DNA of 64,000 nt from Billgrantia bachuensis (GCF_011742165.1 NZ_JAAQTO010000054.1:1-64000), one strand, 5' to 3'; positions 24,422 through 34,040 are shown, numbered from the stretch's first letter. Notes: generated by a model from the letters alone, not told the origin. Translations and numbers: made by a program.

Positions 24422-27400
24422 CGATCGGCTCCCGTGGACGTCGATTCGCTGTTCGCCTGTGCCATTTCGTCCTCCAGGCGTCGGCGAACGTCGCCGGGCG
24501 AGCCGGTGTGGCGCGCCAGCAGATCGTAGGCCACCGGCACCACGAACAGGGTGAAGAGAGTGGCGGCAGCGACCCCGGCGAGAATCACGGTGCCGATCAC
24601 CATGCGCGATTCGGCGCCGGCGCCGGTCGAGACGATCAGCGGGATGGAGCCGGCCATGGTGGTGACCGCCGTCATCAGGATCGGCCGCAGGCGCGTCACG
24701 GAGGCCTCCAGCAGGGCATCGCGGAAGGCGATGCCCTCGTCGCGCAGCTGGTTGGTATACTCCACGATCAGGATGCCGTTCTTCGACGCCAGGCCCATCA
24801 ACATCACCAGGCCCACCTGACTGTAGATATTGAGCGACTGCCCGGTGAGGTAGAGCCCCAACATGGCGCCGCTCATGGCCAGGGGCACGGTGAGCATGAT
24901 CACGAAGGGATGAACGAAGCTCTCGAACTGGGCCGCCAAGACCAGGAAGACCACCAGGCCGCCCAGGATCAGCAGGTACAGGGTGGCGCCGCTGGCACGA
25001 TCGTAGTCGCGTGAAGCGCCGCTGACGTCGGTCTGGGCCTGGCCCGGCAGGACCTCGTCGGCTGCCGCTTCCAGATACTCCAGCGCATCGCCCAGCGCGT
25101 AGCCGTCGGCCAGGTTGGCCTCGATGGTGATGGCGCGCAGGCGATTGAAGCGATTGAGCGTGCTGGCGCCGGCCTCGTCGGAGAAGCTCACCAGGCTGGC
25201 CAGCGGAATCAGTTCCCCGGTACGCGCCGAGCGTACCTGGATGTTGTCCAGGGCGCGCGGACTCGACTGGTTGGCGCGGTCGCCCTCGAGGATCACGTCA
25301 TACTCCTGGCCATTGTCGAGGTAGCGGGTCACGTTGCGCCCGCCCAGCATGACCTCGAGGGTCCGGCCGATCTCGGTCACGGTGACGCCCAGGTCGGCGG
25401 CCCGCGTATAATCGATCTCGACGCGCAACTGCGGCTGGGTCTCCTTGTAGTTGCTGTCCAGGCCGATCAGGCGCGGATTGTCCTCGCGAATATGCGTCAC
25501 CAACAGGTCGCGCCACTCGGCGAGTTCTTCATAGGTGCCGCCGCCCAGCACGAATTCAACTGGCTTGCTGATGCGCTGGCCGAAACCCTGGCGCATCACC
25601 GGGAAGGCCTGCACACCGGGAAGATCGGCGAGCATGCGCCGCACGTCGTTCATGATCGACCAGGCGTCGCGACGCTCTCCCCAGTCGGCCATGCTGACGA
25701 TCACGAAGCCGTTGTTGAAGTTCTCGATATTGCCGAATCCTCGTGGTGCCCGGATCACGACCCGCTGCAGATCACCGCTGTCGATCAGCGAGGAGAGGCG
25801 CGTCTCGATCTCGTCCATGTAATCCATGGTGTAGTCGAACGTCGCCCCCTCCGGCCCGTTGACCAGAACGATGAAACTGCCGCGGTCCTCCTGCGGGGTG
25901 TATTCGCTGGGTAGACGGTCGGCGAGCCATGCGGTGGCGGCGATCAGTCCGATGAATACCGCCAGCACCAGCAACCGGGCCTTGAGCACGCCGACCAGCA
26001 GCGTGCGGTAGAGGCGCTGCGAGAACTCCAGCAGCCACTGCACGCCGTGGGCGATATGGCCATCGTGCATGGAGGGCTTGAGGATCTTCGATGCCATCAT
26101 CGGCGTCAGCGACAGGGCCAGCACGCTGGAGATCACCACCGCAGCGGCCATGGTCAGGGCGAACTCGGAGAACAGGCGGCCTACGTTGCCCTGCAGGAAG
26201 CCCAGCGGTACGAATACCGCGACCAACACCAGGGTGGTGGCAATGACGGCGAAGGCGATCTGACGGCTGCCGCGAAAGGCTGCGACCAGCGGCGTCTCGC
26301 CATAGTCGTGCATGCGCCGATGAATGTTCTCGAGCACCACGATGGCGTCGTCGACGATCAGGCCGATCGCCAGTACCAGGGCCAGCAGGGTGAGCAGATT
26401 GATCGAGAAGCCCATCAGCGCCAGTGCCATGAAAGAGCCGATGATGGCGATCGGTACGGTAACGGCGGGAATCAGCGTGGTGCGCACGTTGCCGAGGAAC
26501 AGGAAGATCACCACCACGACCAATCCCATGGCGATGAACAGGGTGAGCACGACCTGTTCGATGGCGCCCGAGACGAACACCGAGGCATCATAGTTGAGGC
26601 GCAGCGACATGCCGTCGGGCAGGCTGTTCTGTACTCGCTCAAGCTCCGCCTGGACTCCCTGCGATACCTCGAGTACGTTCGCGGTGGATTGCTTCATGAT
26701 GCCCAGGCCCACCATCGGCACACCGTTGGCGCGGAAGATCGAGCGATCCTCCACCGAGCCGATCTCCACCCGTGCCACATCGCCCAGGCGCACCAGGTAG
26801 CCGTCGCCGCCGCGGGCCAGGGCCAGGCGCTCGAAGTCCCCTGGCTCGGCGAAACTGCGCGGCAGGCGTACCACGAACTGCCGATCATTTGATTCGATGG
26901 CGCCCGCGGGAAGTTCGACGTTCTCGGCGCGCAGGGCGCTCTCCACATCCCCGACGGTCAGATCGCGGGCGGCCAAAGCGTTGCGGTCGAGCCACACACG
27001 CATGGCGTATTCACTACCGCCGCCCACGCGCACGCGCGCCACTCCGGGTTGCACGGAGAAGCCATCCACCAAGTAACGCTCGGCGTAATCGGTCAGTTCG
27101 GAAATGGTATAGCCGGCGCCGGAGAGGGACAGCCACAGCACCACCTCTTCGCTCGAATCGGTTTTCTGCACCTCCGGCGGGTCGGCTTCGTCGGGCAGGT
27201 TGCGCAGCGCCCCCGAGATGCGGTCACGCACGTCGTTGGCCGCCGCATCGATATCCATGTCGAGGCGAAACTCGATGTCGATGCGCGACTGGCCATCCTC
27301 GCTGGTCGAGGTGATCAGTTCGATGCCCTCGACCCCGGCGATGCGATCCTCCAGCACCTGGGTAATGCGGGTCTCCACCACGCTGGCCGAGGCGCCGGGG

Positions 27401-27552
27401 TAGCGAGTCTCGATGCTGACCACCGGCGGGTCGATGGAGGGGTATTCCTGCAGCGGCAGTCGCTGCAGGGCCAGCAGGCCGAAGGCGACGATCAACAGGG
27501 CCAGTACGGTAGCGAGCACCGGGCGCTGGACGGAGATATCCGAGAGCCGCAT
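24418..27552 (-). CDS. RND efflux transporter (HAE1 family)
   Basis: This 1044-residue inner-membrane pump has the duplicated RND layout: one N-terminal membrane helix, a large periplasmic domain, a helix block, and the same again. Proton-relay aspartates are visible in the fourth helix (LALVLAIGLIVDDAIVVLENI), followed by the cytoplasmic EAFRGSRQIAFAVIATT-type motif. It forms a tripartite multidrug-type pump with the adaptor encoded immediately upstream; the two overlap as ATGA. No outer-membrane factor is encoded nearby, so a TolC-like protein elsewhere is expected. Substrates are not predictable. Confidence 0.93.
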   Translation of the reverse strand: MRLSDISVQRPVLATVLALLIVAFGLLALQRLPLQEYPSIDPPVVSIETRYPGASASVVETRITQVLEDRIAGVEGIELITSTSEDGQSRIDIEFRLDMDIDAAANDVRDRISGALRNLPDEADPPEVQKTDSSEEVVLWLSLSGAGYTISELTDYAERYLVDGFSVQPGVARVRVGGGSEYAMRVWLDRNALAARDLTVGDVESALRAENVELPAGAIESNDRQFVVRLPRSFAEPGDFERLALARGGDGYLVRLGDVARVEIGSVEDRSIFRANGVPMVGLGIMKQSTANVLEVSQGVQAELERVQNSLPDGMSLRLNYDASVFVSGAIEQVVLTLFIAMGLVVVVIFLFLGNVRTTLIPAVTVPIAIIGSFMALALMGFSINLLTLLALVLAIGLIVDDAIVVLENIHRRMHDYGETPLVAAFRGSRQIAFAVIATTLVLVAVFVPLGFLQGNVGRLFSEFALTMAAAVVISSVLALSLTPMMASKILKPSMHDGHIAHGVQWLLEFSQRLYRTLLVGVLKARLLVLAVFIGLIAATAWLADRLPSEYTPQEDRGSFIVLVNGPEGATFDYTMDYMDEIETRLSSLIDSGDLQRVVIRAPRGFGNIENFNNGFVIVSMADWGERRDAWSIMNDVRRMLADLPGVQAFPVMRQGFGQRISKPVEFVLGGGTYEELAEWRDLLVTHIREDNPRLIGLDSNYKETQPQLRVEIDYTRAADLGVTVTEIGRTLEVMLGGRNVTRYLDNGQEYDVILEGDRANQSSPRALDNIQVRSARTGELIPLASLVSFSDEAGASTLNRFNRLRAITIEANLADGYALGDALEYLEAAADEVLPGQAQTDVSGASRDYDRASGATLYLLILGGLVVFLVLAAQFESFVHPFVIMLTVPLAMSGAMLGLYLTGQSLNIYSQVGLVMLMGLASKNGILIVEYTNQLRDEGIAFRDALLEASVTRLRPILMTAVTTMAGSIPLIVSTGAGAESRMVIGTVILAGVAAATLFTLFVVPVAYDLLARHTGSPGDVRRRLEDEMAQANSESTSTGADR

Positions 27553-28688
27553 CAGGCGTCTTCCTCGTGACGGTTGGCCTCGAGGATCTCGCGGACCGAG
27601 GTGTCGTCGTCGGCAATGCCTAGAATCCGCACCCGATCGCCTTCGTGGGCACGCTGCAGGCCGTGGCTGACCAGCAGCTCACCGCCTGCGAGCCCTTCGA
27701 GAATCTCGGCCTGACCGGTACGGCGTTCGCCGACTCTCACCTGACGTCGCACCAGGCGATTATCGTCGCCTTCGTCGATCACCAGCACGTACTGCCTGTC
27801 GCCGCTGGGAACCAGCACCGACTCGGGCACCACCACCGCCTGGCGCGGATTGCGCCGCAGCACCACCTCCATCAGCATGCCGGGGCGCAGGCGCAGCTCG
27901 GGGTTGTCGAGCTTCGCCCGCACCGCGACGCTGCGACTGACCGGATCGACCCGAGAACCGATGCTGGCCACCTCGCCCTCGAAGCGCTCGTCGGGAAAGG
28001 CCGCACTGCGGGCAGTCAGTGGCAAGCCAGGTTCGAGAATCGACAGGAAGGACTCCGGCACGCTGAAATCGAGCTTCATCTCGTCGAGCTTGTCCAGCGT
28101 GACCAGTTCCGTGCCGGGCGTGACCAGGCTGCCCAGGCTGATGTTGCGAAACCCCACCCGGCCGGCGAACGGCGCGCGAATCCGGTAGTTGGTCAGCCGT
28201 GCCTCCAGAGCCTGAACCTCGGCCTCGACCTGGCGCAGCTGCGCCTGGCTGTCCTCGACGTCGGCGCGCGGCGCCATGTTGCGGCTCTGCAACTGGCTCA
28301 AGCGGTCGACCGTGCCGCGGCGCTCGTCGCGCAGCGCCTGGGTGGCACGCAACTGGGCGCGTTCCTCGCTGTCATCCAGGCGGATCAGCAGCTGCCCCGC
28401 TTCCACCATCTCACCATCCTGAAAGTTCAGTTCCGCCACCAGCTCGGTGACCGTGGCCGAGAGCGTCACGCTCTCGTCGGCACGTAGCGTCCCCAATGCC
28501 TCCAACGGGTCGGACCAGGGCTCGACGCTGGCGCGGGCGCCGATTACCGCCGGATGCTCCTGGGCGGCAACGAGCGTGTGGGGGGCAAGCACGAGGCCTG
28601 CGATCAGGGCAAGGGCCAGACAGAGCGGGCCGGTCAGCGTGGCCAGGCATCGGGCCAGCGCGAGGGGGTAGGGGCGCGTTGGTTTCAT
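27552..28688 (-). CDS. RND efflux periplasmic adaptor (membrane fusion protein)
   Basis: This 378-residue adaptor has a hydrophobic N-terminal signal to about residue 42. It then has a lipoyl half-domain, an alpha-hairpin (about 100-160, with the paired heptads SEERAQLRATQ and DSQAQLRQVEAEVQALEARL), and the family motif TNYRIRAPFAGRVGFR closing the lipoyl domain. Beta-barrel and membrane-proximal domains follow. It bridges the RND pump to an outer-membrane channel. There is no lipobox, so it is anchored by an uncleaved helix or is soluble. Confidence 0.92.
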   Translation of the reverse strand: MKPTRPYPLALARCLATLTGPLCLALALIAGLVLAPHTLVAAQEHPAVIGARASVEPWSDPLEALGTLRADESVTLSATVTELVAELNFQDGEMVEAGQLLIRLDDSEERAQLRATQALRDERRGTVDRLSQLQSRNMAPRADVEDSQAQLRQVEAEVQALEARLTNYRIRAPFAGRVGFRNISLGSLVTPGTELVTLDKLDEMKLDFSVPESFLSILEPGLPLTARSAAFPDERFEGEVASIGSRVDPVSRSVAVRAKLDNPELRLRPGMLMEVVLRRNPRQAVVVPESVLVPSGDRQYVLVIDEGDDNRLVRRQVRVGERRTGQAEILEGLAGGELLVSHGLQRAHEGDRVRILGIADDDTSVREILEANRHEEDA

Positions 28689-29025
28689 GAGGGCTCGTTA
28701 TCGTGGTTCGGCAGGCGCGAGAGGGCGCCACGTCCCTGGGCGCTTCCTTGACAGCCTACTCATCTTGTCGGCATCGAATGTGACAATAAATTAGCAATAT
28801 CCATTCTACCTCGGGTTTTCAACTGTATAGCTCTTGTATAGGGAAATCAATTTGTGCCCTAGCGCGCACCTCATTCCTCTCTTTTGCAAGATCCTTCCAT
28901 TGCTTTGCAAGATTCTCCAAGCGTAACCGTTTTGTAACGGCGATGATCAAGTCGTGAGCCGGGGCCAGAGGCACCGGTTCCCGACAGCAGCAAGCTTGAA
29001 TAAAAACCTGATTGGGAGAAAGACC
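28689..29025. other. Divergent promoter region between RND operon and Tad pilus locus
   Basis: This 337-bp gap is AT-rich around 28770-28920. A direct repeat TTGCAAGAT occurs at 28881-28889 and 28912 in slightly altered context, and an inverted repeat CCGTT-TTGT-AACGG is at 28927-28940, about 85-100 bp before flp. These are candidate regulator sites for the pilus operon. No certain -35/-10 pair was found. Confidence 0.45.
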
Positions 29026-29205
29026 ATGAGCAAGCTGATGCAGGGTATCGAGCGCTTCTGGCGCGAAGAAGAGGGTACAGAGGTGGTGGAGTGGGCCTTG
29101 GTTGGAGGGCTCGTTGTGGCAATTGGTGCAGCTGTTTTTGTCACTATCGGAACAGATGCGAAAACTCAACTTGATAAGATTGCTGCGGCAATTCCAGACA
29201 CCTGA
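29026..29205 (+). CDS. flp: Flp family type IVb pilin
   Basis: This 59-residue prepilin is the main subunit of the Flp/Tad pilus. The leader ends at Gly17 in EEEG, and the mature protein begins TEVVEWALVGG, with the conserved Glu at +5 and Trp in place of the usual Tyr. A single hydrophobic helix follows. Cleavage would be done by the peptidase encoded next. The start follows GGGAGA. It heads the locus and is separated from the next gene by a hairpin that may keep pilin expression higher than that of the machinery. Confidence 0.93.
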   Translation: MSKLMQGIERFWREEEGTEVVEWALVGGLVVAIGAAVFVTIGTDAKTQLDKIAAAIPDT

Positions 29206-29224
29206 TTAGTGTAGAGAGTGCTAA

Positions 29225-29252
29225 GGCGCCGGTAGAAATGCCGGCGCCATTT
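29225..29252 (+). terminator. Hairpin after flp (partial terminator or attenuator)
   Basis: GGCGCCGG (29225-29232) pairs with CCGGCGCC (29241-29248) over eight bases, followed by ATTTAAAAG. With only three T residues it is likely leaky, letting some transcription continue into the pilus assembly genes. Confidence 0.6.
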
Positions 29253-29289
29253 AAAAGTTAAATGAATAAAAAAGCTGGAGAGGAAGAGA

Positions 29290-29832
29290 ATGAATCAATA
29301 CGTTTCAATAATTCTTCTTTCGCTGCTTCTTGTATGGTGCGCAGCAGCTTGGGACATACGCACGCACCGTATCCCCAACCTTCTCGTTCTGGCCGGGGCC
29401 GCCGTGGGTTTTCTGCTGCAGGGATGGGCAGCAGGAATCGGTGGTGTCCTGGCCGCCATCTACGGACTTCTGGTTGGGTTGGCCATCCTGCTTCCCGGCT
29501 ACTTGATGGGATTTACCGGTGCCGGCGATGTCAAGTTTATGGCGGCAATAGGCACCTTTCTGGGTCCGATGGGAGTGTTCCATGCTGCCATTGTTAGCGT
29601 GTTTATTGGTGGAATTATTGCCCTTGGGTTTGCCTTGAGTGCATTCGTATTTCGCCATTCTATTTCTCCCTGGGGGCGCTATGGATTGATGTTTCGCACC
29701 CTGGTGATTACCGGTCGTCCGCTCTATATCCCACCTGAAGAGGGTGAGGTCATGAGTCGTAAATTCCCCTTTGCCATTTCTATTGCTCTGGGAACCACTG
29801 CCTGGATCACCTGGCAGTGGCAACTGGCATAG
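29290..29832 (+). CDS. tadV: Tad prepilin peptidase (TadV/CpaA type)
   Basis: This 180-residue membrane aspartyl protease removes the leader of Flp and of the TadE-type pseudopilins. The two catalytic aspartates are Asp22 in AWDIRTHRIPN and Asp80 in GAGDVKFM. It lacks the N-methyltransferase domain of large PilD enzymes, as usual for the TadV/CpaA group. Four to six membrane segments are visible. It lies between flp and the AAA+ ATPase gene. Confidence 0.92.
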   Translation: MNQYVSIILLSLLLVWCAAAWDIRTHRIPNLLVLAGAAVGFLLQGWAAGIGGVLAAIYGLLVGLAILLPGYLMGFTGAGDVKFMAAIGTFLGPMGVFHAAIVSVFIGGIIALGFALSAFVFRHSISPWGRYGLMFRTLVITGRPLYIPPEEGEVMSRKFPFAISIALGTTAWITWQWQLA

Positions 29833-29859
29833 GTCGAAAAAGTTTTGGGAGGTGGCGGC

Positions 29860-31254
29860 GTGGATACAAAAAATAACACCAAATACATCGGTGGCCCTGA
29901 GCAGCGGAATCTGCCGGAGAATGCTCGCGCCGAGGCCTTGCCGCCGCGTCCCACCAGCGTCGAGGAGACCGGCCTCTCGCCGCTCTATCTCGCCGACCTG
30001 CTTTCGAAGCAGCTGTTCGAGCAGGGTGTACTCGACCTGCGTCAGTTGAGCCGCAGCGCGGCCTTGGCCGGCAGCGTGGTGGAAGCCATCTGCCATCAGC
30101 TGCGCCGCGAGGGGCGCGCCGAGGTGCGCGGCCAGGCCGACAGCGGCGCGCTGCGCTTCGGCCTCACCGAGCTGGGCCGCGCCGCCGCCCTGGAGGCGCT
30201 GGCCCGCGACGGCTACGCCGGGCCCGCGCCGGTGCCGCTGGAAGCCTATACCGCCCGGGTGCGAGCCCAGGCCCTGAGCGATGCCGGCATCAGCCGCGAC
30301 CGGGTGATGTCGGCCTTCGCCGATACCGTGATCGACTCGATGCTGCTCGACCAGCTCGGCCCCGGGCTGCACTCGGGGCGGGCCATGTTCATTCATGGCG
30401 AGCCGGGCACCGGCAAGAGCTATGTCGCCCGCCGCCTGGCGCGCCTGCTGCCCGGCGAGGTACTCATCCCCTACGCCGTCCTGGCGGGGGGCAAGGCCGT
30501 GCGCTGCTTCGACCCCGCGGTACACAGCCCGCTGGCACCGCTGGACGAGCCGGCCGAGGCCGCCTCGACGCTACTGCTGGCCGAGGGCCACGACCCGCGC
30601 TTCGTGCGCTGCCGGCGCCCCTGCGTGGCCGCCGGCGGTGAGCTGACCATGGAGCGCCTGGAGATCCAGTACGATGCTGCCACCCACATCCACCAGGCGC
30701 CGGTCCAGCTGCTGGCCAACAACGGCATGCTGATCATCGACGACCTGGGCCGGCAGCGGATGCCGCCGATGGAGCTGTTCAATCGCTGGATCGTGCCGCT
30801 CGAGGAGCGCCGCGATTTCCTGGCGCTGGCCAGCGGCTACCACTTCAGCGTGCCCTTCGACGTGGCACTGGTGTTCTCCACCAACCTCGACCCGCTGTCG
30901 CTGGCCGATGCCGCCTTCCTGCGCCGCATCGGCTACAAGATTCGCTTCGCACCGCTGGATCCGGACGCCTACCGGCGGATCTGGGCCCTGCAGTGTCGCG
31001 AGAACGGCATTCCCTTCGATCCCGCCCTGGTCGACTTCGTGATCTATGAGCTGCATGCGCGCTTCGGCGCGCCGCTGCTGGCCTGCCACCCACGCGACCT
31101 GCTGGGGCTGGCGGCGGATCACCTGCGTTACTGGGGCGGCGAGGCACCCGACCGGGAGGTGCTCGCCTGGGCCTGGCAGACCTATTTCGGCGATTTCTCG
31201 GATGGCGACCGCGCAGGCGGTGACGGCAATACGAGCGGGAGGAACGCATCATGA
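29860..31254 (+). CDS. AAA+ ATPase within the Tad locus
   Basis: This 464-residue protein has an N-terminal winged-helix-like part (about 40-125) and a AAA+ domain. Walker A GEPGTGKS lies near residue 180 and Walker B MLIIDDLG near 290, with a sensor asparagine in VFSTNLDPL. A cysteine cluster RCRRPC lies between them. It is unlike TadA or TadZ and is not part of the classical tad set; comparable ATPases occur in some proteobacterial Flp loci. GTG at 29860 is chosen because GGGAGG lies eight bases before it. It overlaps the rcpC start as ATGA. A remodelling or regulatory role in pilus assembly is inferred. Confidence 0.75.
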   Translation: MDTKNNTKYIGGPEQRNLPENARAEALPPRPTSVEETGLSPLYLADLLSKQLFEQGVLDLRQLSRSAALAGSVVEAICHQLRREGRAEVRGQADSGALRFGLTELGRAAALEALARDGYAGPAPVPLEAYTARVRAQALSDAGISRDRVMSAFADTVIDSMLLDQLGPGLHSGRAMFIHGEPGTGKSYVARRLARLLPGEVLIPYAVLAGGKAVRCFDPAVHSPLAPLDEPAEAASTLLLAEGHDPRFVRCRRPCVAAGGELTMERLEIQYDAATHIHQAPVQLLANNGMLIIDDLGRQRMPPMELFNRWIVPLEERRDFLALASGYHFSVPFDVALVFSTNLDPLSLADAAFLRRIGYKIRFAPLDPDAYRRIWALQCRENGIPFDPALVDFVIYELHARFGAPLLACHPRDLLGLAADHLRYWGGEAPDREVLAWAWQTYFGDFSDGDRAGGDGNTSGRNAS

Positions 31255-32069
31255 AGAAGAAAGGCGTTGTCACGATGTTCGGTGTCTCGCTGCTGATGGC
31301 CGGCGGTGCGGCGCTGATCGCCATGAGCTGGATGCAGGAGCAGAACCGGGAGCACGACTCCCTGGCCGAGGCTGGCCAGGTGGTGGTGGCGGCCCTGCAG
31401 ATTCCCTTCGGCACCACGGTGCAGGCCAGCGACTTGAAGATGCTGCGGCTGCCACCGGACTCGGTGCCGCCCGGCAGCTTCAACGACATCGAGAACGTGG
31501 TGGGGCGGGTCAGCAATCAGGTGATCTATGCCGGCGAGATCCTCCATGAGGGCCGCGTGGCCGAACACCTCGGCGGCAGCGCCCTGGCCGCGCTGCTCGA
31601 CCAGGGCAAGCGGGCCATGAGCGTGCGCGTCGACGACGTGGTCGGGGTAGCCGGCTTCCTGCTGCCGGGCAATCGCGTCGACGTGGTGTCCAGCAAGCGC
31701 AACGGCAGCCGCGACAGCGTCGAGTCGAAGACGGTCTTGCGCAACCTCAAGGTGCTGGCAGTGGACCAGATCGCCTCCCAGGAGCGTGACGGGCCGGTAA
31801 TCGTGCGGGCCGTGACGCTGGAGGTTGACCCCACCCAGGCGGAAACCCTGGTCAAGGCTACCCAGGAGGGCAAGGTACAGCTGACCCTGCGCAATCCGCT
31901 GGATGACGAGGTGCCCGACCTGCTTGCCACCCAGCGCGAACTGCTCAACGTTGAGCCGCCCCGCGTGCGCAGCGAGCCGACGCCACAGCGAACCACCGTC
32001 GCCCAGGTACAGCGCCGCGTGACGGTCATTCGCGGCACCGAGGCCAGCACAGTGAACGTACGCAACTGA
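31251..32069 (+). CDS. rcpC: Flp pilus assembly protein RcpC/CpaB
   Basis: This 272-residue periplasmic protein is tethered by one N-terminal helix (about 5-25). A SAF domain follows from about 40 (VVAALQIPFGTTVQASDLKML), then the RcpC-type domain with AMSVRVDDVVGVAGFLLPGNRVDVV. It works with the secretin RcpA in the outer-membrane part of the Tad machine. It overlaps the ATPase gene by four bases, and rcpA starts 85 bp downstream. Confidence 0.92.
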   Translation: MKKKGVVTMFGVSLLMAGGAALIAMSWMQEQNREHDSLAEAGQVVVAALQIPFGTTVQASDLKMLRLPPDSVPPGSFNDIENVVGRVSNQVIYAGEILHEGRVAEHLGGSALAALLDQGKRAMSVRVDDVVGVAGFLLPGNRVDVVSSKRNGSRDSVESKTVLRNLKVLAVDQIASQERDGPVIVRAVTLEVDPTQAETLVKATQEGKVQLTLRNPLDDEVPDLLATQRELLNVEPPRVRSEPTPQRTTVAQVQRRVTVIRGTEASTVNVRN

Positions 32070-32154
32070 AGCTCGAGCGAGAGTCGGATTGCGGCATCAG
32101 GGCTGACTGCCGGGGCGGTTCGGCCAAATAGAACAGGGGCAGGGGAGAAGCGTC

Positions 32155-33714
32155 ATGAGCATTCAAGGTGCGCAGTGGAAGGGGCTGATGTTGGCCGGGT
32201 TCGCCGCCCTGGCCCTGGGCTGGGCGGCCACGCTGGAAGCGCAGGAGAGCACTCGCAGCGTGGCCATGCCGGTGGAGGGCCGGGCGGTGTCGGTAGCGGT
32301 GGAGCTGAACAAGGCCCAGGTGCTGCAATTCCCGAGGGCGGTACGGGTGGTGTCGGTGGGCAACCCCGAGATCGCCGACCTGGTGGTGATGGGCTCGCGC
32401 CAGCTCTACGTGCTGGGCAAGTCCACCGGCACCACCAACGTGGTGCTGTGGGACCAGTCGGAGAACATCCAGGGCACGCTCAACGTCACCGTGACCCATG
32501 ATCTCGAGGCGCTCAAGGGCCACCTGCACGCGCTGCTGCCGGACGAGAATATCCAGGTGCGTTCGGCCCAGGACAGCATCGTGCTCAGCGGCGAGGTTTC
32601 CAGCGCCGAGCGGCTCGATACCGCGCTGCGACTGGCGACTCGCTTCGCCGGCGGCGGCGAGGATGCGGTACTCAACCTGATGCAGGTGGGTGGGGCCAAC
32701 CAGGTGATGCTCGACGTGCGCGTGGCGGAGGTCTCGCGCTCGTTGGTCAAGCGGCTGGAAGCCAACTTCAACGTCTTCCACATTGGCTCGTCGGCGCTGC
32801 GTGGCGGGGCGGTCAGCGGCGGGGCGACCTTCCCCGATGCGATCTTTGAAGGAGTCGATGGTCTGGAAGGTCGCGTGCCCGTATTTGGCGGAAGTCCTAC
32901 GATTGGTCCCGTCATTGATGAGTTTGCACCGGCTACCGCCACCATCGAGGATACCGGCATCTTCGCCAGCTACCAGCGCAGCGACTATCTGCTCAATCTG
33001 GTGCTCGATGCGGCCAGCCGCGAGGGGGTGGCCAAGATCCTCGCCGAGCCCAATCTCACCACTCTGACCGGCCAGCAGGCGCGCTTCCTTGCCGGCGGTG
33101 AGTTTCCCATTCCGGTGCCCCAGGGCGACGGCCAGGTTGCCATCGAGCACAAGGAGTTCGGCGTCGGCCTGAGCTTCCTGCCGGTGGTGCTGGATTCCGG
33201 CTCGATCAACCTGCAGGTCGATGTCTCCGTCTCCGACCTGGTGCCCGCCAACAGCCTGCGCATCGGCGTCGGCGATCAGGTGGCGTCGCAGTTCTTCGTC
33301 CCGGCGCTGGTCAAGCGCAGCGCCAGCTCGAGCTTGGAGCTGGCCTCGGGCCAGACCATCGCCATCGCCGGCATGCTCAACGAGAGCCTGCGCGAGAACG
33401 TCTCCAAGCTCCCGGGTCTGGGCGAACTGCCAGTGCTTGGCGCGCTGTTCCGCAGCCAGGAGTACATCAAGGAGCAAACCGAGCTGGTGATCTTCGTCAC
33501 CCCGCGGCTGGCGCGCTCCTTCGCACCGGAGCAGGCCCGGCTGCCCACCGGGTCGTTCGTGCCCCCCAGTGACCTGGAATTCTACCTGCTCGGCCGCTAC
33601 CAGGCCGGCGGCGACGAGGGCGGCTCGCGGCCGCGCCCCAGTAGCCTGGACCTGGAGTTGATGTCGAGCCGTCGCGCGGGCGGCACCGAGGGCCGCTTCG
33701 GCCACGACCTGTGA
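32155..33714 (+). CDS. rcpA: Flp pilus outer-membrane secretin RcpA/CpaC
   Basis: This 519-residue protein has a signal peptide (cleavage after about residue 28, LEAQ), the BON/pilus-secretin N-domain (VGNPEIADLVVMGSRQLYVLG) and a C-terminal secretin barrel with LAEPNLTTLTGQQARFLAGGEFP and the GLGELPVLGALFRS motif. It should form the outer-membrane pore through which the Flp pilus leaves. The order rcpC-rcpA-lipoprotein-tadZ matches other Tad loci. Confidence 0.94.
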   Translation: MSIQGAQWKGLMLAGFAALALGWAATLEAQESTRSVAMPVEGRAVSVAVELNKAQVLQFPRAVRVVSVGNPEIADLVVMGSRQLYVLGKSTGTTNVVLWDQSENIQGTLNVTVTHDLEALKGHLHALLPDENIQVRSAQDSIVLSGEVSSAERLDTALRLATRFAGGGEDAVLNLMQVGGANQVMLDVRVAEVSRSLVKRLEANFNVFHIGSSALRGGAVSGGATFPDAIFEGVDGLEGRVPVFGGSPTIGPVIDEFAPATATIEDTGIFASYQRSDYLLNLVLDAASREGVAKILAEPNLTTLTGQQARFLAGGEFPIPVPQGDGQVAIEHKEFGVGLSFLPVVLDSGSINLQVDVSVSDLVPANSLRIGVGDQVASQFFVPALVKRSASSSLELASGQTIAIAGMLNESLRENVSKLPGLGELPVLGALFRSQEYIKEQTELVIFVTPRLARSFAPEQARLPTGSFVPPSDLEFYLLGRYQAGGDEGGSRPRPSSLDLELMSSRRAGGTEGRFGHDL

Positions 33715-33743
33715 ACCGATCACCATGACGGGAGTGCCACATC

Positions 33744-34040
33744 ATGTCCTCATTACCTGCATTCCAACACCTTGCCGCCGTGTCGCTCGGGCGCTACGCC
33801 TGGCGGGTGTCGCTCGTCGTCACCCTGGGGCTGGCCGGCTGCGTAGCGCCAAAGCCGGGAGCCGACCTGCCCCCCTTTGGTGACACGGTGAACCACACCA
33901 AGCAGCTGCAGACCTATTCGCCCGGTGACGATGCCCCGCCGCTGGGGGGCGCCAAGGCGGCCGAAGCGATGCGCGGCTATCGCGGTGCCGAATCGGGCGG
34001 GCAGCAGACGGTTCCCATGACCTCCAGCTCGCTGCCCTGA
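33744..34040 (+). CDS. Small Tad-locus lipoprotein (CpaD-like)
   Basis: This 98-residue protein has a type II signal with lipobox LAGC, cysteine near residue 33. The short mature part contains PPFGDTVNHTKQLQTYSP, resembling the GxAVxxNxxxQ segment of CpaD-type Tad lipoproteins. It is much shorter than full CpaD. It probably assists secretin assembly in the outer membrane. Assignment rests on position and this motif. Confidence 0.7.
   Translation: MSSLPAFQHLAAVSLGRYAWRVSLVVTLGLAGCVAPKPGADLPPFGDTVNHTKQLQTYSPGDDAPPLGGAKAAEAMRGYRGAESGGQQTVPMTSSSLP

Noticed and set aside
32026-33726. 566-codon minus-strand open frame
   Set aside because: Antisense shadow of the rcpA secretin gene; composition rich in His, Gln and Arg, with no recognisable family.
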